Notes: generated from the sequence alone by a model not told the origin. A stretch of 38,712 bases of DNA from CAZEAN01 sp964510225 (GCA_964510225.1 CAZEAN010000057.1:1-38712), one strand, 5' to 3'. Counted from the stretch's first letter, positions 16,870-25,572 are shown. Numbers and translations: made by a program.

Positions 16870-19317
16870 ATGACAGTATTTTTGACGAAGCGGTATCTTT
16901 GTAGTACCTCTATTATTGCTTTGTTATCAGTATTGTTCTGCGTGTTGACTAATGTTTTTCTTAAGAATCATGAACAAGACGGACTGGTCATCAACATCGC
17001 AGGCCGTCAGCGGATGCTTAGCCAGAAGATCTGCAAAGAGGTATGGGCAGCATCGGTGGAGATCAGAGCGGCTGACCGATTTCAGGCTCTTGATACACTC
17101 GAACAGACGGCCAGTGAATGGAAAAGAGTTCACGTTGGTCTCCGAGACGGTGACCGGAAGCGAATGCTTCCCCTGAAGAAGTCTCCTGAGGTGAGGCAAC
17201 TCTACCAGGAGATTGAGCCAAGCCACCAAGGGATGCTTCAAGCTGTCCGTAACTTTCTCGTCGAGAGTCGAAAGCTCACCCCAGATCATTCTGAGATCGA
17301 CCGATGTCGATCGATGCTTCTTGAGCATGAGGGAGAGTTTCTTCAACTCATGAACAGGATTGTTAATCAGTATGAAGATGAAGCTCACCTCAAAGTCGTT
17401 CGGCTCGAGTGGCTCCAAGTGGGGATTGTTGTGCTGGTCCTGATCGTGCTCGGACTCGAAGCGCTCCTGATCTTCCGTCCCGCAGTCATGGTGGTCCACC
17501 AAACGATCGAAGCGTTACAACAATCCGATACCACACCAGAACACCAGACCTCGAAGGAATCCTGGCTCAAGGAACGCCTACGGCAAAATGTATGCGAGCA
17601 GTTAGAACTAAGAGTGGTGGAACGGACTGCCGACTTACGACGAGATTGCGACGACGCACATGCCTTGGTCACCGAATTACAGCATGTGTGTGGTGAAGCA
17701 CTTGCTTTAGTAACTGCGAAGGATCGGTTTCTCGCCAATATGAGCCACGAGATCAGGACACCGATGAATGGTGTGATCGGAATGGTTGACTTGCTAAGTC
17801 ATACCCAGCTCGATGACTTTCAGCAGGATGCTCTTTCGACGATCCGAGGCAGTGCTGAGGCGTTGCTCCACGTCATTAATGATATCCTTGATCTTTCGAT
17901 CATCGAGGCCGATAGGATCACCCTCGATTCCGTCGATGTGGATCTCCGTCGACTGGTGGAGGATGTTGTCGTGCTGCTCTCGCCTCGAGCACGCGAGAAG
18001 GGGATTCGGATCGGGGTAGACTATCCAATACACTTACCGTCGAAGTTCCGTGGAGACGAAACCAGGATTCGGCAGGTACTGACTAATCTCGTCGGGAACG
18101 CGGTGAAGTTCACGGACGAGGGATCAGTGGCCGTGGTTGTTCGAATGCCGCAGATCGATGCTGGCCAAGCTAAGCTTGCTATCGATATCGTCGATACCGG
18201 TATCGGAATTGCGTCTGAAATGCGAGAAGCAGTTTTCAAAAGATTTATTCAAGCAGATGATTGCAGCACACGACGTCACGGAGGAACCGGGCTCGGACTG
18301 ACCATTTCTCGGCACTTGGTCCACTTGATGAATGGTACGCTTGGACTGGAGAGCAAACTAGGTGAGGGGAGTACATTTCGGATCGAGTTAACGTTGCCGA
18401 GACAATCCGACAGTCGAGATGAACTGGAGTATCAAGCGACGTCTATCAAAGGAGCGCGAGCATTGCTCGTGGTTTCTGGAAAGGCCTGGCAAGAGGAATT
18501 AGTCCAACTCCTCGGCACTTGGGGGATTGAGACAGAGGCAGTGGAGTCAGGTGAACACGCTCTCTCGAGGCTCCGCGTGACTCAGGGCAGCCACTCTTAC
18601 CAACTTCTGCTCATCGAGGAACAACTCCCCGATATGGATGCTGAAGAGACTGGTCGTGGGATTCGCTTGCTTCCCTCCTTCGCCACCACGCCACTCGTCT
18701 TGGTGGGACCTGCCGATGTGGCAAGCCGTGCTCCGACTGGTCTGTTTAAAGGGATCATCGCGATGCCGGCACGACCGTCGACTATTTTCGCAACTCTCCT
18801 CCGCTGCTTCATCGAGACAACGCCGAAGCAGTTACCGGATTCTCAGACAACAACAGCACTTGCTGTCGAGCCTCAGGGCGCGCTCTCTGGACTTCGGGTC
18901 TTGGTGGCAGAAGACAATCAAATTAACCAAAAAGTTGCTACGACTTACCTCCGACGATGGGGATGCGAAATCAGAGTGGTGGAGAACGGTCGCAGCGCGC
19001 TCGACACCTGGAGTTCGGAATCAATCGACGTGATCTTGATGGATGTTCAGATGCCAGTGATGGATGGTCTTGAGGTGGCCTCGACAATCCGAAAGCTGGA
19101 AGCAGGAACCGGTCGACACATCCCAATCATCGCAATGACTGCACACGCAATGACCGGTGATCGTGAGAACTGTCTCCGTGCGGGTATGGACGACTACGTT
19201 GCCAAACCAGTTCAAGCCAACGAGCTGTGGACAGCACTTCAGTCTGTCCGTTCCAACAGTACCACAAACCAAGCGGATTGCTTGAGCTCTCAAACAAGCT
19301 CTGCGATCGAACACTGA
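16870..19317 (+). CDS. Hybrid sensor histidine kinase: PilJ-type sensor, HisKA, HATPase, pseudo-receiver, receiver
   Basis: 815 residues from the ATG at 16870; a GTG at 16852 with AGGTAAAG upstream is an alternative. Two membrane helices (about 9-31 and 180-205) flank an extracytoplasmic PilJ/NarX-like helical domain with the signature INIAGRQRMLSQK. After a coiled coil come HisKA (NMSHEIRTPMNG, H293), HATPase (N-box NLVGNAVKF, then DTGIGI and GGTGLGL), a degenerate receiver at about 535-645 whose phospho-acceptor position is glutamate (E583), and an intact receiver (EDNQINQK, D725 in ILMDVQMPVMDG, later K in YVAKPV). It autophosphorylates and passes phosphate to D725. No HPt is present; one is encoded 78 nt downstream. 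The external signal is unknown. Confidence 0.92.
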   Translation: MTVFLTKRYLCSTSIIALLSVLFCVLTNVFLKNHEQDGLVINIAGRQRMLSQKICKEVWAASVEIRAADRFQALDTLEQTASEWKRVHVGLRDGDRKRMLPLKKSPEVRQLYQEIEPSHQGMLQAVRNFLVESRKLTPDHSEIDRCRSMLLEHEGEFLQLMNRIVNQYEDEAHLKVVRLEWLQVGIVVLVLIVLGLEALLIFRPAVMVVHQTIEALQQSDTTPEHQTSKESWLKERLRQNVCEQLELRVVERTADLRRDCDDAHALVTELQHVCGEALALVTAKDRFLANMSHEIRTPMNGVIGMVDLLSHTQLDDFQQDALSTIRGSAEALLHVINDILDLSIIEADRITLDSVDVDLRRLVEDVVVLLSPRAREKGIRIGVDYPIHLPSKFRGDETRIRQVLTNLVGNAVKFTDEGSVAVVVRMPQIDAGQAKLAIDIVDTGIGIASEMREAVFKRFIQADDCSTRRHGGTGLGLTISRHLVHLMNGTLGLESKLGEGSTFRIELTLPRQSDSRDELEYQATSIKGARALLVVSGKAWQEELVQLLGTWGIETEAVESGEHALSRLRVTQGSHSYQLLLIEEQLPDMDAEETGRGIRLLPSFATTPLVLVGPADVASRAPTGLFKGIIAMPARPSTIFATLLRCFIETTPKQLPDSQTTTALAVEPQGALSGLRVLVAEDNQINQKVATTYLRRWGCEIRVVENGRSALDTWSSESIDVILMDVQMPVMDGLEVASTIRKLEAGTGRHIPIIAMTAHAMTGDRENCLRAGMDDYVAKPVQANELWTALQSVRSNSTTNQADCLSSQTSSAIEH

Positions 19318-19395
19318 TGATCTATTGCACTTTGCAAGCCCCTGTGTAGGAAGGCTCCGTTTTCATTGACTCCAGTGACACAAGAGTCTTAAGTC

Positions 19396-20703
19396 ATGGC
19401 AGTGATTCCTAAACCATCAACACCAGAGACCCTCGACCCAGAACTGTTAACCGAACTGATTCCAACATTCCTCAGTTCGTACCCCTCGATGATGTCCCGG
19501 ATCAAGGAATCTGTCACGTCAAATAATCCTCAGGAATTACGGGAGGCAGTACATTCGCTCAAAGGGGCGGTTTGCTACTTCGATCCTAACCAAACAGTGA
19601 GTGTACTGGCCCAACAGCTTGAGGATTGTGGCAAGTCGGGTGTTCTTGACGGCACCGACCAGATCGTCGAACGGCTTCAGTTAGCACTCGATGAGTTAGT
19701 CCGTCAGCTTCCGACTCATTCCGAGAGCAATGTCGGTCTGACTTCATCCGAGAGACCTTGCGCGGTGACGCAACGATCATATCCCGGAGGCCCGGACTCG
19801 TCGGTAGCACCAAAGCCAGTCACAATTCTCGTTGTTGACGATGGTGCAGTGGATCGGCGTCTCGTTGCAACTTTGCTCCACCGGTCTTCTCAATGCCCTT
19901 ACAAAGTGATCGAAGCGAAATCAGGGATAGAGGCCCTTGCATTCCTTGAGGGTGAGCTTCCGGGCTTGGTCCTAACAGACTTAATCATGCCAGTGATGGA
20001 TGGGTTGCAACTCGTCAAGGAGATCAAGCGTCGGCACTTGGAGATCCCAGTGGTTTTGATGACAGCCTATGGGTCAGAAGATCTCGCTGTCGCAGCGCTC
20101 CAAGCCGGTGCGGCGAGCTATCTGCCGAAAGAGCAAATCGAGGAAGGCTTGGAGCGGACGATTCAGGTCGTTCTCTCGGCATCGAACGCTGCCGTGGGTC
20201 CCCCTGAGCTTCCTGGAGCACTCCTTTCCTGCGAGTGGCAACTTCAGTTGGACGGAGACTATCACCAATTCTTGGCATTCCTTGGTTGGCTTCGTGAGAC
20301 CCTCACCGAGTTCGCCGCATTTGAGAGCGGGACGATCAGCCGGATCTATCTCGCGACCTACGAGGCGATTCATAATGCTTTGATCCAAGGAAACTTGGAA
20401 ATCACCGATGACGAATGCCGCCAATACCCCGGAGGGCGTCAGGTCTTGATCGAACGTCGCCGCGCTCAATATCCCTACCGAGACCGACGGCTCCAGATCA
20501 CGATCAGGCTTAGTCAGTCTGAGTTGAGCCTCAAGATTGCTCACGATGGTCAAGGGCTGAACTATGCCAAGCATCTAACCTCACCGATTGCCACCGATCG
20601 GATCGAAGACCGGAGTTTTGTACTGATTCGATTGTTGATGGATCAGGTTGATTTCGCTCCTTCGGGTAAGAGCGTGACGCTAATTAAGCGCCGAGATTCT
20701 TGA
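19396..20703 (+). CDS. HPt - receiver - RsbW-like ATPase signalling protein
   Basis: 435 residues, ATG start, 78 nt behind the hybrid kinase. Domain order: an HPt four-helix domain (about 15-105) with phospho-histidine H53 in REAVHSLKGA; a receiver (about 141-262) with the acidic pair in VVDDG, D195 in VLTDLIMPVMDG, a conserved threonine in LMTAYGS and K245; and a C-terminal GHKL ATPase of the RsbW/SpoIIAB type (about 280-435) with E323...N327 in YEAIHNALIQGN and HDGQGLNY. It probably takes phosphate from D725 of the kinase onto H53 and then D195, and the ATPase may act as output, for example binding an anti-sigma antagonist (inference). It is not a DNA-binding regulator. The targets are not in the window. 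Confidence 0.88.
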   Translation: MAVIPKPSTPETLDPELLTELIPTFLSSYPSMMSRIKESVTSNNPQELREAVHSLKGAVCYFDPNQTVSVLAQQLEDCGKSGVLDGTDQIVERLQLALDELVRQLPTHSESNVGLTSSERPCAVTQRSYPGGPDSSVAPKPVTILVVDDGAVDRRLVATLLHRSSQCPYKVIEAKSGIEALAFLEGELPGLVLTDLIMPVMDGLQLVKEIKRRHLEIPVVLMTAYGSEDLAVAALQAGAASYLPKEQIEEGLERTIQVVLSASNAAVGPPELPGALLSCEWQLQLDGDYHQFLAFLGWLRETLTEFAAFESGTISRIYLATYEAIHNALIQGNLEITDDECRQYPGGRQVLIERRRAQYPYRDRRLQITIRLSQSELSLKIAHDGQGLNYAKHLTSPIATDRIEDRSFVLIRLLMDQVDFAPSGKSVTLIKRRDS

Positions 20704-20854
20704 TCATTAAAGCAATTCTTTGGAAAATCGGGGTGGTAGAACAGTTTCATTGACTTGAGAACGGCGTTGTCGTCAACGGAGGATTTGGTTAGGTTCTCCG
20801 ACTCTGGGCGATGGGAGTGCTCTCAATCTGGCTGGCCCAAAGGAGTGGGTGATT

Positions 20855-21256
20855 GTGATAATCGTGCGCTTCATCCCGATTTCGCTGTTGCTGGCGTTCT
20901 TGATGGTGATCGGGTCAGGTTGCCAATCTACGGGTCGCCAGCCAGCGACGCGGACGGAGGAGCCCTCACCGTTCAAACGTGCACGATCGTTAGGCCTCCT
21001 CGAAAGTCAGCCGGATTATGTCGCGATCCCTTGGTTGATCAAGGGTCTCGAAGATGAGGACCTCTTTGTGCGTTATGCGTCGATTGAAGGACTCCGCAAA
21101 CGGACTGGTGAGACCCGAGGCTATCGGGCCTGGGAGCCCAGGGAAAACCGGATGGAAGCGGTCTCAGAATGGAAAGCCTGGTGGACGCTCCGCGATCCCG
21201 ACGCAGCACTTCCGAGTCCGAACGACACCGGACTTCCTTCGGAATGGAAGTGGTAG
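20855..21256 (+). CDS. Small HEAT-like lipoprotein of unknown function
   Basis: About 133 residues. A lipoprotein signal (hydrophobic IPISLLLAFLMVIGSGC, lipobox ending G-S-G-C at residue 23) is followed by a polar linker and one HEAT-like unit (AIPWLIKGLEDEDLFVRYASIEGLRKRTG), then an aromatic segment around SEWKAWW. AAAGGAG lies 9 nt before the GTG at 20855; a GTG at 20849 is in frame but too close to it. The HEAT-like motif suggests a protein-interaction role in the envelope. It is 81 nt upstream of mlaE on the same strand and may belong with that envelope-lipid transport group (inference). Confidence 0.72.
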   Translation: MIIVRFIPISLLLAFLMVIGSGCQSTGRQPATRTEEPSPFKRARSLGLLESQPDYVAIPWLIKGLEDEDLFVRYASIEGLRKRTGETRGYRAWEPRENRMEAVSEWKAWWTLRDPDAALPSPNDTGLPSEWKW

Positions 21257-21337
21257 TGAGCTTGAATCGCGGTTGGCTCCCTTGGATTCCCGAGAGCGGA
21301 GAACGCACGACCGAATGAACAGAGAGGGTCTCAGTTC

Positions 21338-22237
21338 ATGACCGTACCGATTGTCCGACGCGAGAAGAGGGATCATCCCATCGAGCCTTACTTGGGCTCG
21401 TTGAGGGGATCGTTGAACTCCATCGTCGCGGGATTGGCCTATCTGGGGACATTGGTCCGGTTGTTGATCGAAGCATTTACAAGTCCTGGAGTAAGGTCGG
21501 AAGGCTCGATGACGATCTGGCAAGCGACCCTCCGGAAGCTCGACTGGCTGCTCGGTGTCGGACTTCCTGTGGTCGGTCTGATTCACGTCGGAATGGGCTC
21601 CTATTTGGCGATGCAAGCGTACTTCGGTGCAACGTTTGATGTTGGCGTGGGACCAGTGGTCGGTGTCGGTTTGATCCGGAACGGATCCCCGTTGCTCACT
21701 GGTTTCTTCCTCGCGGGACTGTTGGCGGCTCGGGAAACGGTGGAGATCCGGACCAAACGCAGGGCCGAACTCGACGCGGATCCTGACTGGGTTCCTGATC
21801 GCGACGATGATCGAGGAGACCAGCTCGATGAGCGCTCGGGGCCATCAACTGCGCGACTTCTCTTGCCGAGGCTGCTGGCCTCGGCCGGAGTTGGGCCCGT
21901 CCTCGCGGCTTGGGGATCGTTCGTGGCGATGTTTGTGGGGAGCCAAGTGGCGGATCGGGTCCTCGGTGTCCCGGTCGGCGTCTTCCTTGGCGAGTTCGCG
22001 GACAAGTTATTGCTCCGTGATGTGCTGGGCTTAATGGTCAAAGGGATCGCCTTTGGGTCGATCGCGGCCTTGGTTTCGTGTCATGAAGGGGGACGGAGGG
22101 ATCGCTCTTCGGTCCCGGTTGCCGCAGCTCGAGCCGTCACGATTGCGATCGTGATAATCTTGGGAACGAATCTGACCTGGTTCTACTTCGGTTATCTGGC
22201 CGGATCGCCGTTTGGTCCGACCGTGCTCAGTCACTGA
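21338..22237 (+). CDS. MlaE-family ABC transporter permease
   Basis: 299 residues, ATG start with GAGAGGG about 10 nt upstream. The protein has the MlaE (DUF140) layout: an amphipathic start, a first membrane segment (LDWLLGVGLPVVGLIHVGMGSYLAMQ region, 68-94), then the conserved central region (GPVVGVGLIRNGSPLLTGFFLAGLLAARE) and C-terminal helices (186-205, 229-249, 264-289). In Mla systems this permease works with MlaD and the ATPase MlaF to move phospholipids between inner and outer membranes. An unusual charged insert of about 30 residues (140-172, rich in D, E and R) follows the position where MlaE normally contacts the ATPase. mlaD follows 19 nt later; no ATPase gene is between or beside them. 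Confidence 0.85.
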   Translation: MTVPIVRREKRDHPIEPYLGSLRGSLNSIVAGLAYLGTLVRLLIEAFTSPGVRSEGSMTIWQATLRKLDWLLGVGLPVVGLIHVGMGSYLAMQAYFGATFDVGVGPVVGVGLIRNGSPLLTGFFLAGLLAARETVEIRTKRRAELDADPDWVPDRDDDRGDQLDERSGPSTARLLLPRLLASAGVGPVLAAWGSFVAMFVGSQVADRVLGVPVGVFLGEFADKLLLRDVLGLMVKGIAFGSIAALVSCHEGGRRDRSSVPVAAARAVTIAIVIILGTNLTWFYFGYLAGSPFGPTVLSH

Positions 22238-22256
22238 TCAACCTGGCAACGGAGGC

Positions 22257-23546
22257 ATGGAACTCATGCAACGCATAGCGCTCCGAGACGCGCGAATCGG
22301 CCTGATCTTGGTCATCGCGGTCGCCTGTTTGATCGGCTTGATGGCGATCGCTTCCGGCGGCCCCGGCTACTTGACGGCGAATCGGACCAAGATCGATGTT
22401 TACTTCCGCGATGGACAGGGAGTACGTGCCGGCCATCCTGTCCGAGTCTCTGGCCTCGATGCGGGCCGTGTGACCCGTGTTGACATTGTCGAGCGCGACG
22501 GGGGACTCCGGGCTCGGGTCCGGATCGCGATCTCCGCAGAGATCGCTGCCCAACTGAAACAAGATGCGATGATCTCGGTAAAGAACGGAATCACAGGATC
22601 GACGAGTGTGAATGTGGTCTCGGTCGGTGAGTCTGATGTGGCCTGGGTTCCCGGACAGCCCATCGACGGCATCGAAAGCTCCCTCTTCGATCCCTTGCTC
22701 GAAGAGATTGGTCTAGGACCGGTGGAACGAGGCCACTTGAGTCACACGATTGGTCAGGTCCGTCAGATCGTCGATGATGCCGCGCCGCGATCACAGAAGA
22801 TCTTAACCGATGTCCAACTGACGACCGCTCGGCTCAGCGAGCTGAGCGAATCTGCCGGACCAATCCTTACGGAGGCTGTCGATCGCGTCGGACCTTTGAT
22901 CGGTCAAATCGAGGCCGCAATCGCGCAAGCGAATGTTCTGATCGACGAACTTGAAGGGACGGTCCGAGACAATCGAGAGCCGCTCAGAGAGACGGTCGGA
23001 CACCTCCGAGGCGCGGCATCCGAGGCAGAATTGATCCTGACGACTCAAGGCCCCAAGCTCAGCGGGTTTCTTGATGGACTTGAGGGAACGCGGCAGCGGG
23101 CAGATCGTGTCCTTTTCCAAGCTGATCTCTCTCTGGGGAACATCGCCCAGATCATCATTAACGGCCGACCGAAGATCGAACGGTCGATCCGAAACGTCAG
23201 CGATATCACTACTTACGGGATGCAATTGGTCCAAAAGCTTCGCGACAATCCGCTCTTGATTAGTCCGCTCTATCGACCAGGACGCGAGGCGGAACAAGCG
23301 TTGGTGAATCTTGATGTGGCCTATGAACTGCTCAAGATCTCCAGCGAATATAACGACGCCCTCAAACGGCTTGAGGCCTTGCAGACCCGCGCGACTTCGC
23401 CCGAACAGTCAGCCCGCATCGACGCTGAACTCCAGCGTGCAGGCTTTCAGTTTGATACAGAGTTCCAACCATTGCTCCGACAACTTCAACAGGAGATCAC
23501 GATGCCTGACGATTCTAAGCGTCGCGTGTTTCCACCACTACGCTAA
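22257..23546 (+). CDS. MCE-domain (MlaD-like) lipid transport protein
   Basis: About 429 residues. After one N-terminal membrane helix (RIGLILVIAVACLIGLMAIAS) comes an MCE domain (KIDVYFRDGQGVRAGHPVRVSGLDAGRV, about 40-125), then a long helical region (about 150-420) with heptad character, as in MCE proteins that form periplasmic tubes. It is the solute-binding component of an Mla-type phospholipid transporter. GGAGG immediately precedes the ATG at 22257 with too little spacing, so the ATG at 22266 (spacing 10 nt) may be the real start; a TTG at 22212 inside mlaE is unlikely. It forms a two-gene unit with mlaE, and a terminator-like sequence follows. Confidence 0.9.
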   Translation: MELMQRIALRDARIGLILVIAVACLIGLMAIASGGPGYLTANRTKIDVYFRDGQGVRAGHPVRVSGLDAGRVTRVDIVERDGGLRARVRIAISAEIAAQLKQDAMISVKNGITGSTSVNVVSVGESDVAWVPGQPIDGIESSLFDPLLEEIGLGPVERGHLSHTIGQVRQIVDDAAPRSQKILTDVQLTTARLSELSESAGPILTEAVDRVGPLIGQIEAAIAQANVLIDELEGTVRDNREPLRETVGHLRGAASEAELILTTQGPKLSGFLDGLEGTRQRADRVLFQADLSLGNIAQIIINGRPKIERSIRNVSDITTYGMQLVQKLRDNPLLISPLYRPGREAEQALVNLDVAYELLKISSEYNDALKRLEALQTRATSPEQSARIDAELQRAGFQFDTEFQPLLRQLQQEITMPDDSKRRVFPPLR

Positions 23547-23552
23547 CACTCA

Positions 23553-23588
23553 ACAACCAACGACTCCTTGAGTTGATGGTGGTTTTTT
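23553..23588 (+). terminator. Possible terminator after mlaD
   Basis: An imperfect hairpin (AACCAAC pairing with GTTGATGGTT, one bulge) is followed by GGTTTTTT, starting about 10 nt after the mlaD stop. The stem is weak, so this is tentative. Confidence 0.45.
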
Positions 23589-23619
23589 GTACCGATCCTC
23601 GGATTTTCCGGACTTCGGT

Positions 23620-23647
23620 TAAATCCCCTCCAGTTTCCGGCCGATGA
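23620..23647 (+). promoter_or_regulatory. Sigma-28 (FliA)-like promoter upstream of flgM
   Basis: TAAA (23620-23623), 16 nt, then GCCGATGA (23640-23647). The enterobacterial sigma-28 consensus is TAAA-N15-GCCGATAA, so the -10 element matches 7 of 8 and the spacer is 1 nt longer. It points at flgM, with the ATG about 190 nt downstream. In many flagellated bacteria flgM is itself transcribed by sigma-28, which supports the reading. Confidence 0.6.
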
Positions 23648-23838
23648 TAAAACTGTCGTTAAGCCAACTGGGTTCTCCATCTGATTCGCTCTCCGATCGT
23701 TCCTCGGCCTTTCTCTGGATTACCCTAGGACGAAATCGAGCGATCAGATGGGAAGCCAATCCGGGATCAAATGGCTAATCTTCTCAGTTAAGAGCTGGTT
23801 AGCCAATCGTCGAGATTGAAATCAAGAAGGGGAAAACC

Positions 23839-24120
23839 ATGGAGATCACCGGCGCCGGAGGCCCTACAGGACCTCAACCGATCTATCCTCGGCTTGCGAA
23901 AATCAACACCGAGGCCGCCAGCAGTGCCCGCTCCGCCGCTCCTCGAGACCAGGTCGAAATCTCTCAACTGGGCTTGGTACTCGATGGGATTCATCAGCTC
24001 CCTGAGATTCGATTCGAGAAGGTCGAGTCGATCCGAGAACAAATTGCGGCAGGGACTTACGAAACAGCGGAGAAGATCGAGCATGCCCTTGACCAGCTGC
24101 TCCTTGAACTCCTTCCTTGA
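23839..24120 (+). CDS. flgM: Anti-sigma-28 factor FlgM
   Basis: 93 residues, the typical size. The N-terminal half is rich in G, P, S and A and probably disordered. The C-terminal half carries the FlgM pattern: D-x-V-x-I-S (DQVEIS), then LPEIRFEKVESIREQIAAGTY and a final helix. FlgM binds the flagellar sigma factor FliA (sigma-28) and holds it until the hook-basal body is complete, when FlgM is exported. Other flagellar genes are absent from the window, so this is an isolated copy. A sigma-28-like promoter lies upstream and a hairpin directly downstream, making it a single-gene transcript. Confidence 0.88.
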   Translation: MEITGAGGPTGPQPIYPRLAKINTEAASSARSAAPRDQVEISQLGLVLDGIHQLPEIRFEKVESIREQIAAGTYETAEKIEHALDQLLLELLP

Positions 24121-24126
24121 TCAAGA

Positions 24127-24167
24127 CTGAGCCGGCCAGACCCAATGCCTACACTGGTCCGGCTCAG
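24127..24167 (+). terminator. Hairpin terminator after flgM
   Basis: CTGAGCCGG (24127-24135) and CCGGCTCAG (24159-24167) are perfect inverted copies, with additional inner CCAG/CTGG pairing. The hairpin begins 7 nt after the flgM stop. It is followed by AAACCGC rather than a U-run. Confidence 0.65.
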
Positions 24168-24308
24168 AAACCGCTGGTCTAGAGGTCGTTCAAGCGCTAA
24201 ACTGGTTCTAGGTAGGTGAACAATGGCCCGTCCCAAGGACTTGCCGATTCTCAGTTCGTCACCATCTCCAGGAAGTTGTGGTCGACGCTAGCCTCTAGGA
24301 ATTGCATC

Positions 24309-24803
24309 GTGACCCCCTCGACTGATTTAAAGCCTGAGCGCGTTGTTGAGAGTCCTGAGGACAAGTTCCGGGAATATCTAGAGATCCGTGGTGACAAACT
24401 TACCAAGCAACGCAAACAACTTGTCAATCATGTCTTTAATTCTCACAAACACTTTGATGCTGACGAGCTGCTGTTAGATTTACACAACATTGGGCTTAGG
24501 ATTGGCCGCTCAACTGTCTACCGCTGCCTCAAATTGCTCGTGGACGCCGGGTTACTCCGAGAGCTTCACCTCACCAACCGGACGGTCTACGAACATGCTT
24601 ACGGTTACCCGTCACACGACCATTTACACTGTACCGAATGTGGATCGGTGATCGAGTTCCGCAATGAAGCGATCCGAAAGATCCGTGAGGAAATCAGCCA
24701 AGAGCATGGGTTCCGCGCTGACAACCATCGGTTTATTGTGATCGGTCAATGCGGCGAGTGCCTCCGCGCCAGTTCTCCACGACGGAAACTTGATCTCATC
24801 TGA
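24309..24803 (+). CDS. Fur-family metal-responsive transcription regulator
   Basis: About 164 residues from the GTG at 24309 (AGGA 9 nt upstream). A GTG at 24216 would add 31 residues that look unrelated to the family. An N-terminal winged helix (KLTKQRKQLVNHVF, then RIGRSTVYRCLKLLVDAGLL) is followed by the dimerisation domain with the HDHLHC metal-site segment, the CTEC and CGEC pairs that form the structural zinc site, and RFIVIGQCGEC. The helix sequence and HDHLHC resemble Fur more than PerR or Zur, but the sensed metal cannot be settled from sequence. It acts as a dimeric repressor on promoters in the cytoplasm. It converges with the HAD gene, with only 37 nt between stops. Confidence 0.87.
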   Translation: MTPSTDLKPERVVESPEDKFREYLEIRGDKLTKQRKQLVNHVFNSHKHFDADELLLDLHNIGLRIGRSTVYRCLKLLVDAGLLRELHLTNRTVYEHAYGYPSHDHLHCTECGSVIEFRNEAIRKIREEISQEHGFRADNHRFIVIGQCGECLRASSPRRKLDLI

Positions 24804-24840
24804 CTGTCGTCGCCTGTATGGGGCTTGCTGCTCGTACGAC

Positions 24841-25521
24841 TCAGATGGTTCGGGTTTGTAGAGTCTCGATGAGTGTGTCGATCGGATAGTCTAGAAACGA
24901 CTCGACTACTTCGTCAGCACCTGCCTGCCGGAGAGTCACTCCGTCGGTCGTCGTGGTTAGTCCGACAGCGTACATTCCTGCAGCCTTTGCGGCTCTGATG
25001 CCGACTACGGCATCTTCGAAGACGGCCGTTGCAGAGGGTGGCTTCTGAAGAAAGCGGGACGCCTTAAGAAATACCTCAGGGTCAGGCTTTCCACGCTCGA
25101 CATCTTCAAGCGCCACGATCGTGTCGAAGCTGTCGACGAGACCACCTTTCTCAAGTGTCACTAAGACATTTGCACGCGGCCCACTTGTGCCAACTGCAGT
25201 TTTGAACCCACGAGTTCGGAGTTGGGTAATGAGCGGTACTACCCCATCTACTAACTCGATCTTGCTCCTTGCTGCTGCCCGATACTGTGCTTCTTTCAGG
25301 TCACCAAACCGCTTGATTTGCTCCAAGGAAATCTGATCGCCCAGAAGTCGACGGAAGATCGCAGGGTTGGTCATCCCGAAGGTCTCCAAGACAAACGCTT
25401 CGGTGATCGGAAGCCCTTCTTGACGCCCCAAGTTAACCCAAGCCTCCTGGTGGAGTGCCAAGGTATCTGCGAGAACCCCATCATGGTCGAAAATTGCCAG
25501 CAGTCCAGTTTGATCGGTCAT
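24841..25521 (-). CDS. HAD-superfamily phosphatase / beta-phosphoglucomutase-like hydrolase
   Basis: 226 residues, ATG start. Motif I is FDHDGVLADT (nucleophile Asp and the general acid two residues later), motif II is the VGTSG segment, motif III is the lysine in RGKPDPEVF, and motif IV is VFEDAVVGIRAAKAAGM. The helical cap between motifs I and II (LHQEAWVNLGRQEGL...) is the type found in beta-phosphoglucomutase and phosphoglycolate phosphatase relatives. It probably dephosphorylates or isomerises a small sugar phosphate in the cytoplasm; the exact substrate is unclear. It lies 51 nt downstream of the protease gene on the same strand, so it could be read with that operon, but nothing ties its function to it. 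Confidence 0.85.
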   Translation of the reverse strand: MTDQTGLLAIFDHDGVLADTLALHQEAWVNLGRQEGLPITEAFVLETFGMTNPAIFRRLLGDQISLEQIKRFGDLKEAQYRAAARSKIELVDGVVPLITQLRTRGFKTAVGTSGPRANVLVTLEKGGLVDSFDTIVALEDVERGKPDPEVFLKASRFLQKPPSATAVFEDAVVGIRAAKAAGMYAVGLTTTTDGVTLRQAGADEVVESFLDYPIDTLIETLQTRTI

Positions 25522-25572
25522 ATTTCCTTGAATGTTTAATTGGTTTTGTAAATTGATGTTTGAATAATCTGA

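Noticed and set aside
25522..25572. The HAD hydrolase as a fifth member of the conflict operon
   Set aside because: The strand and 51-nt gap allow read-through, but the protein is a generic HAD enzyme with no link to the other four.
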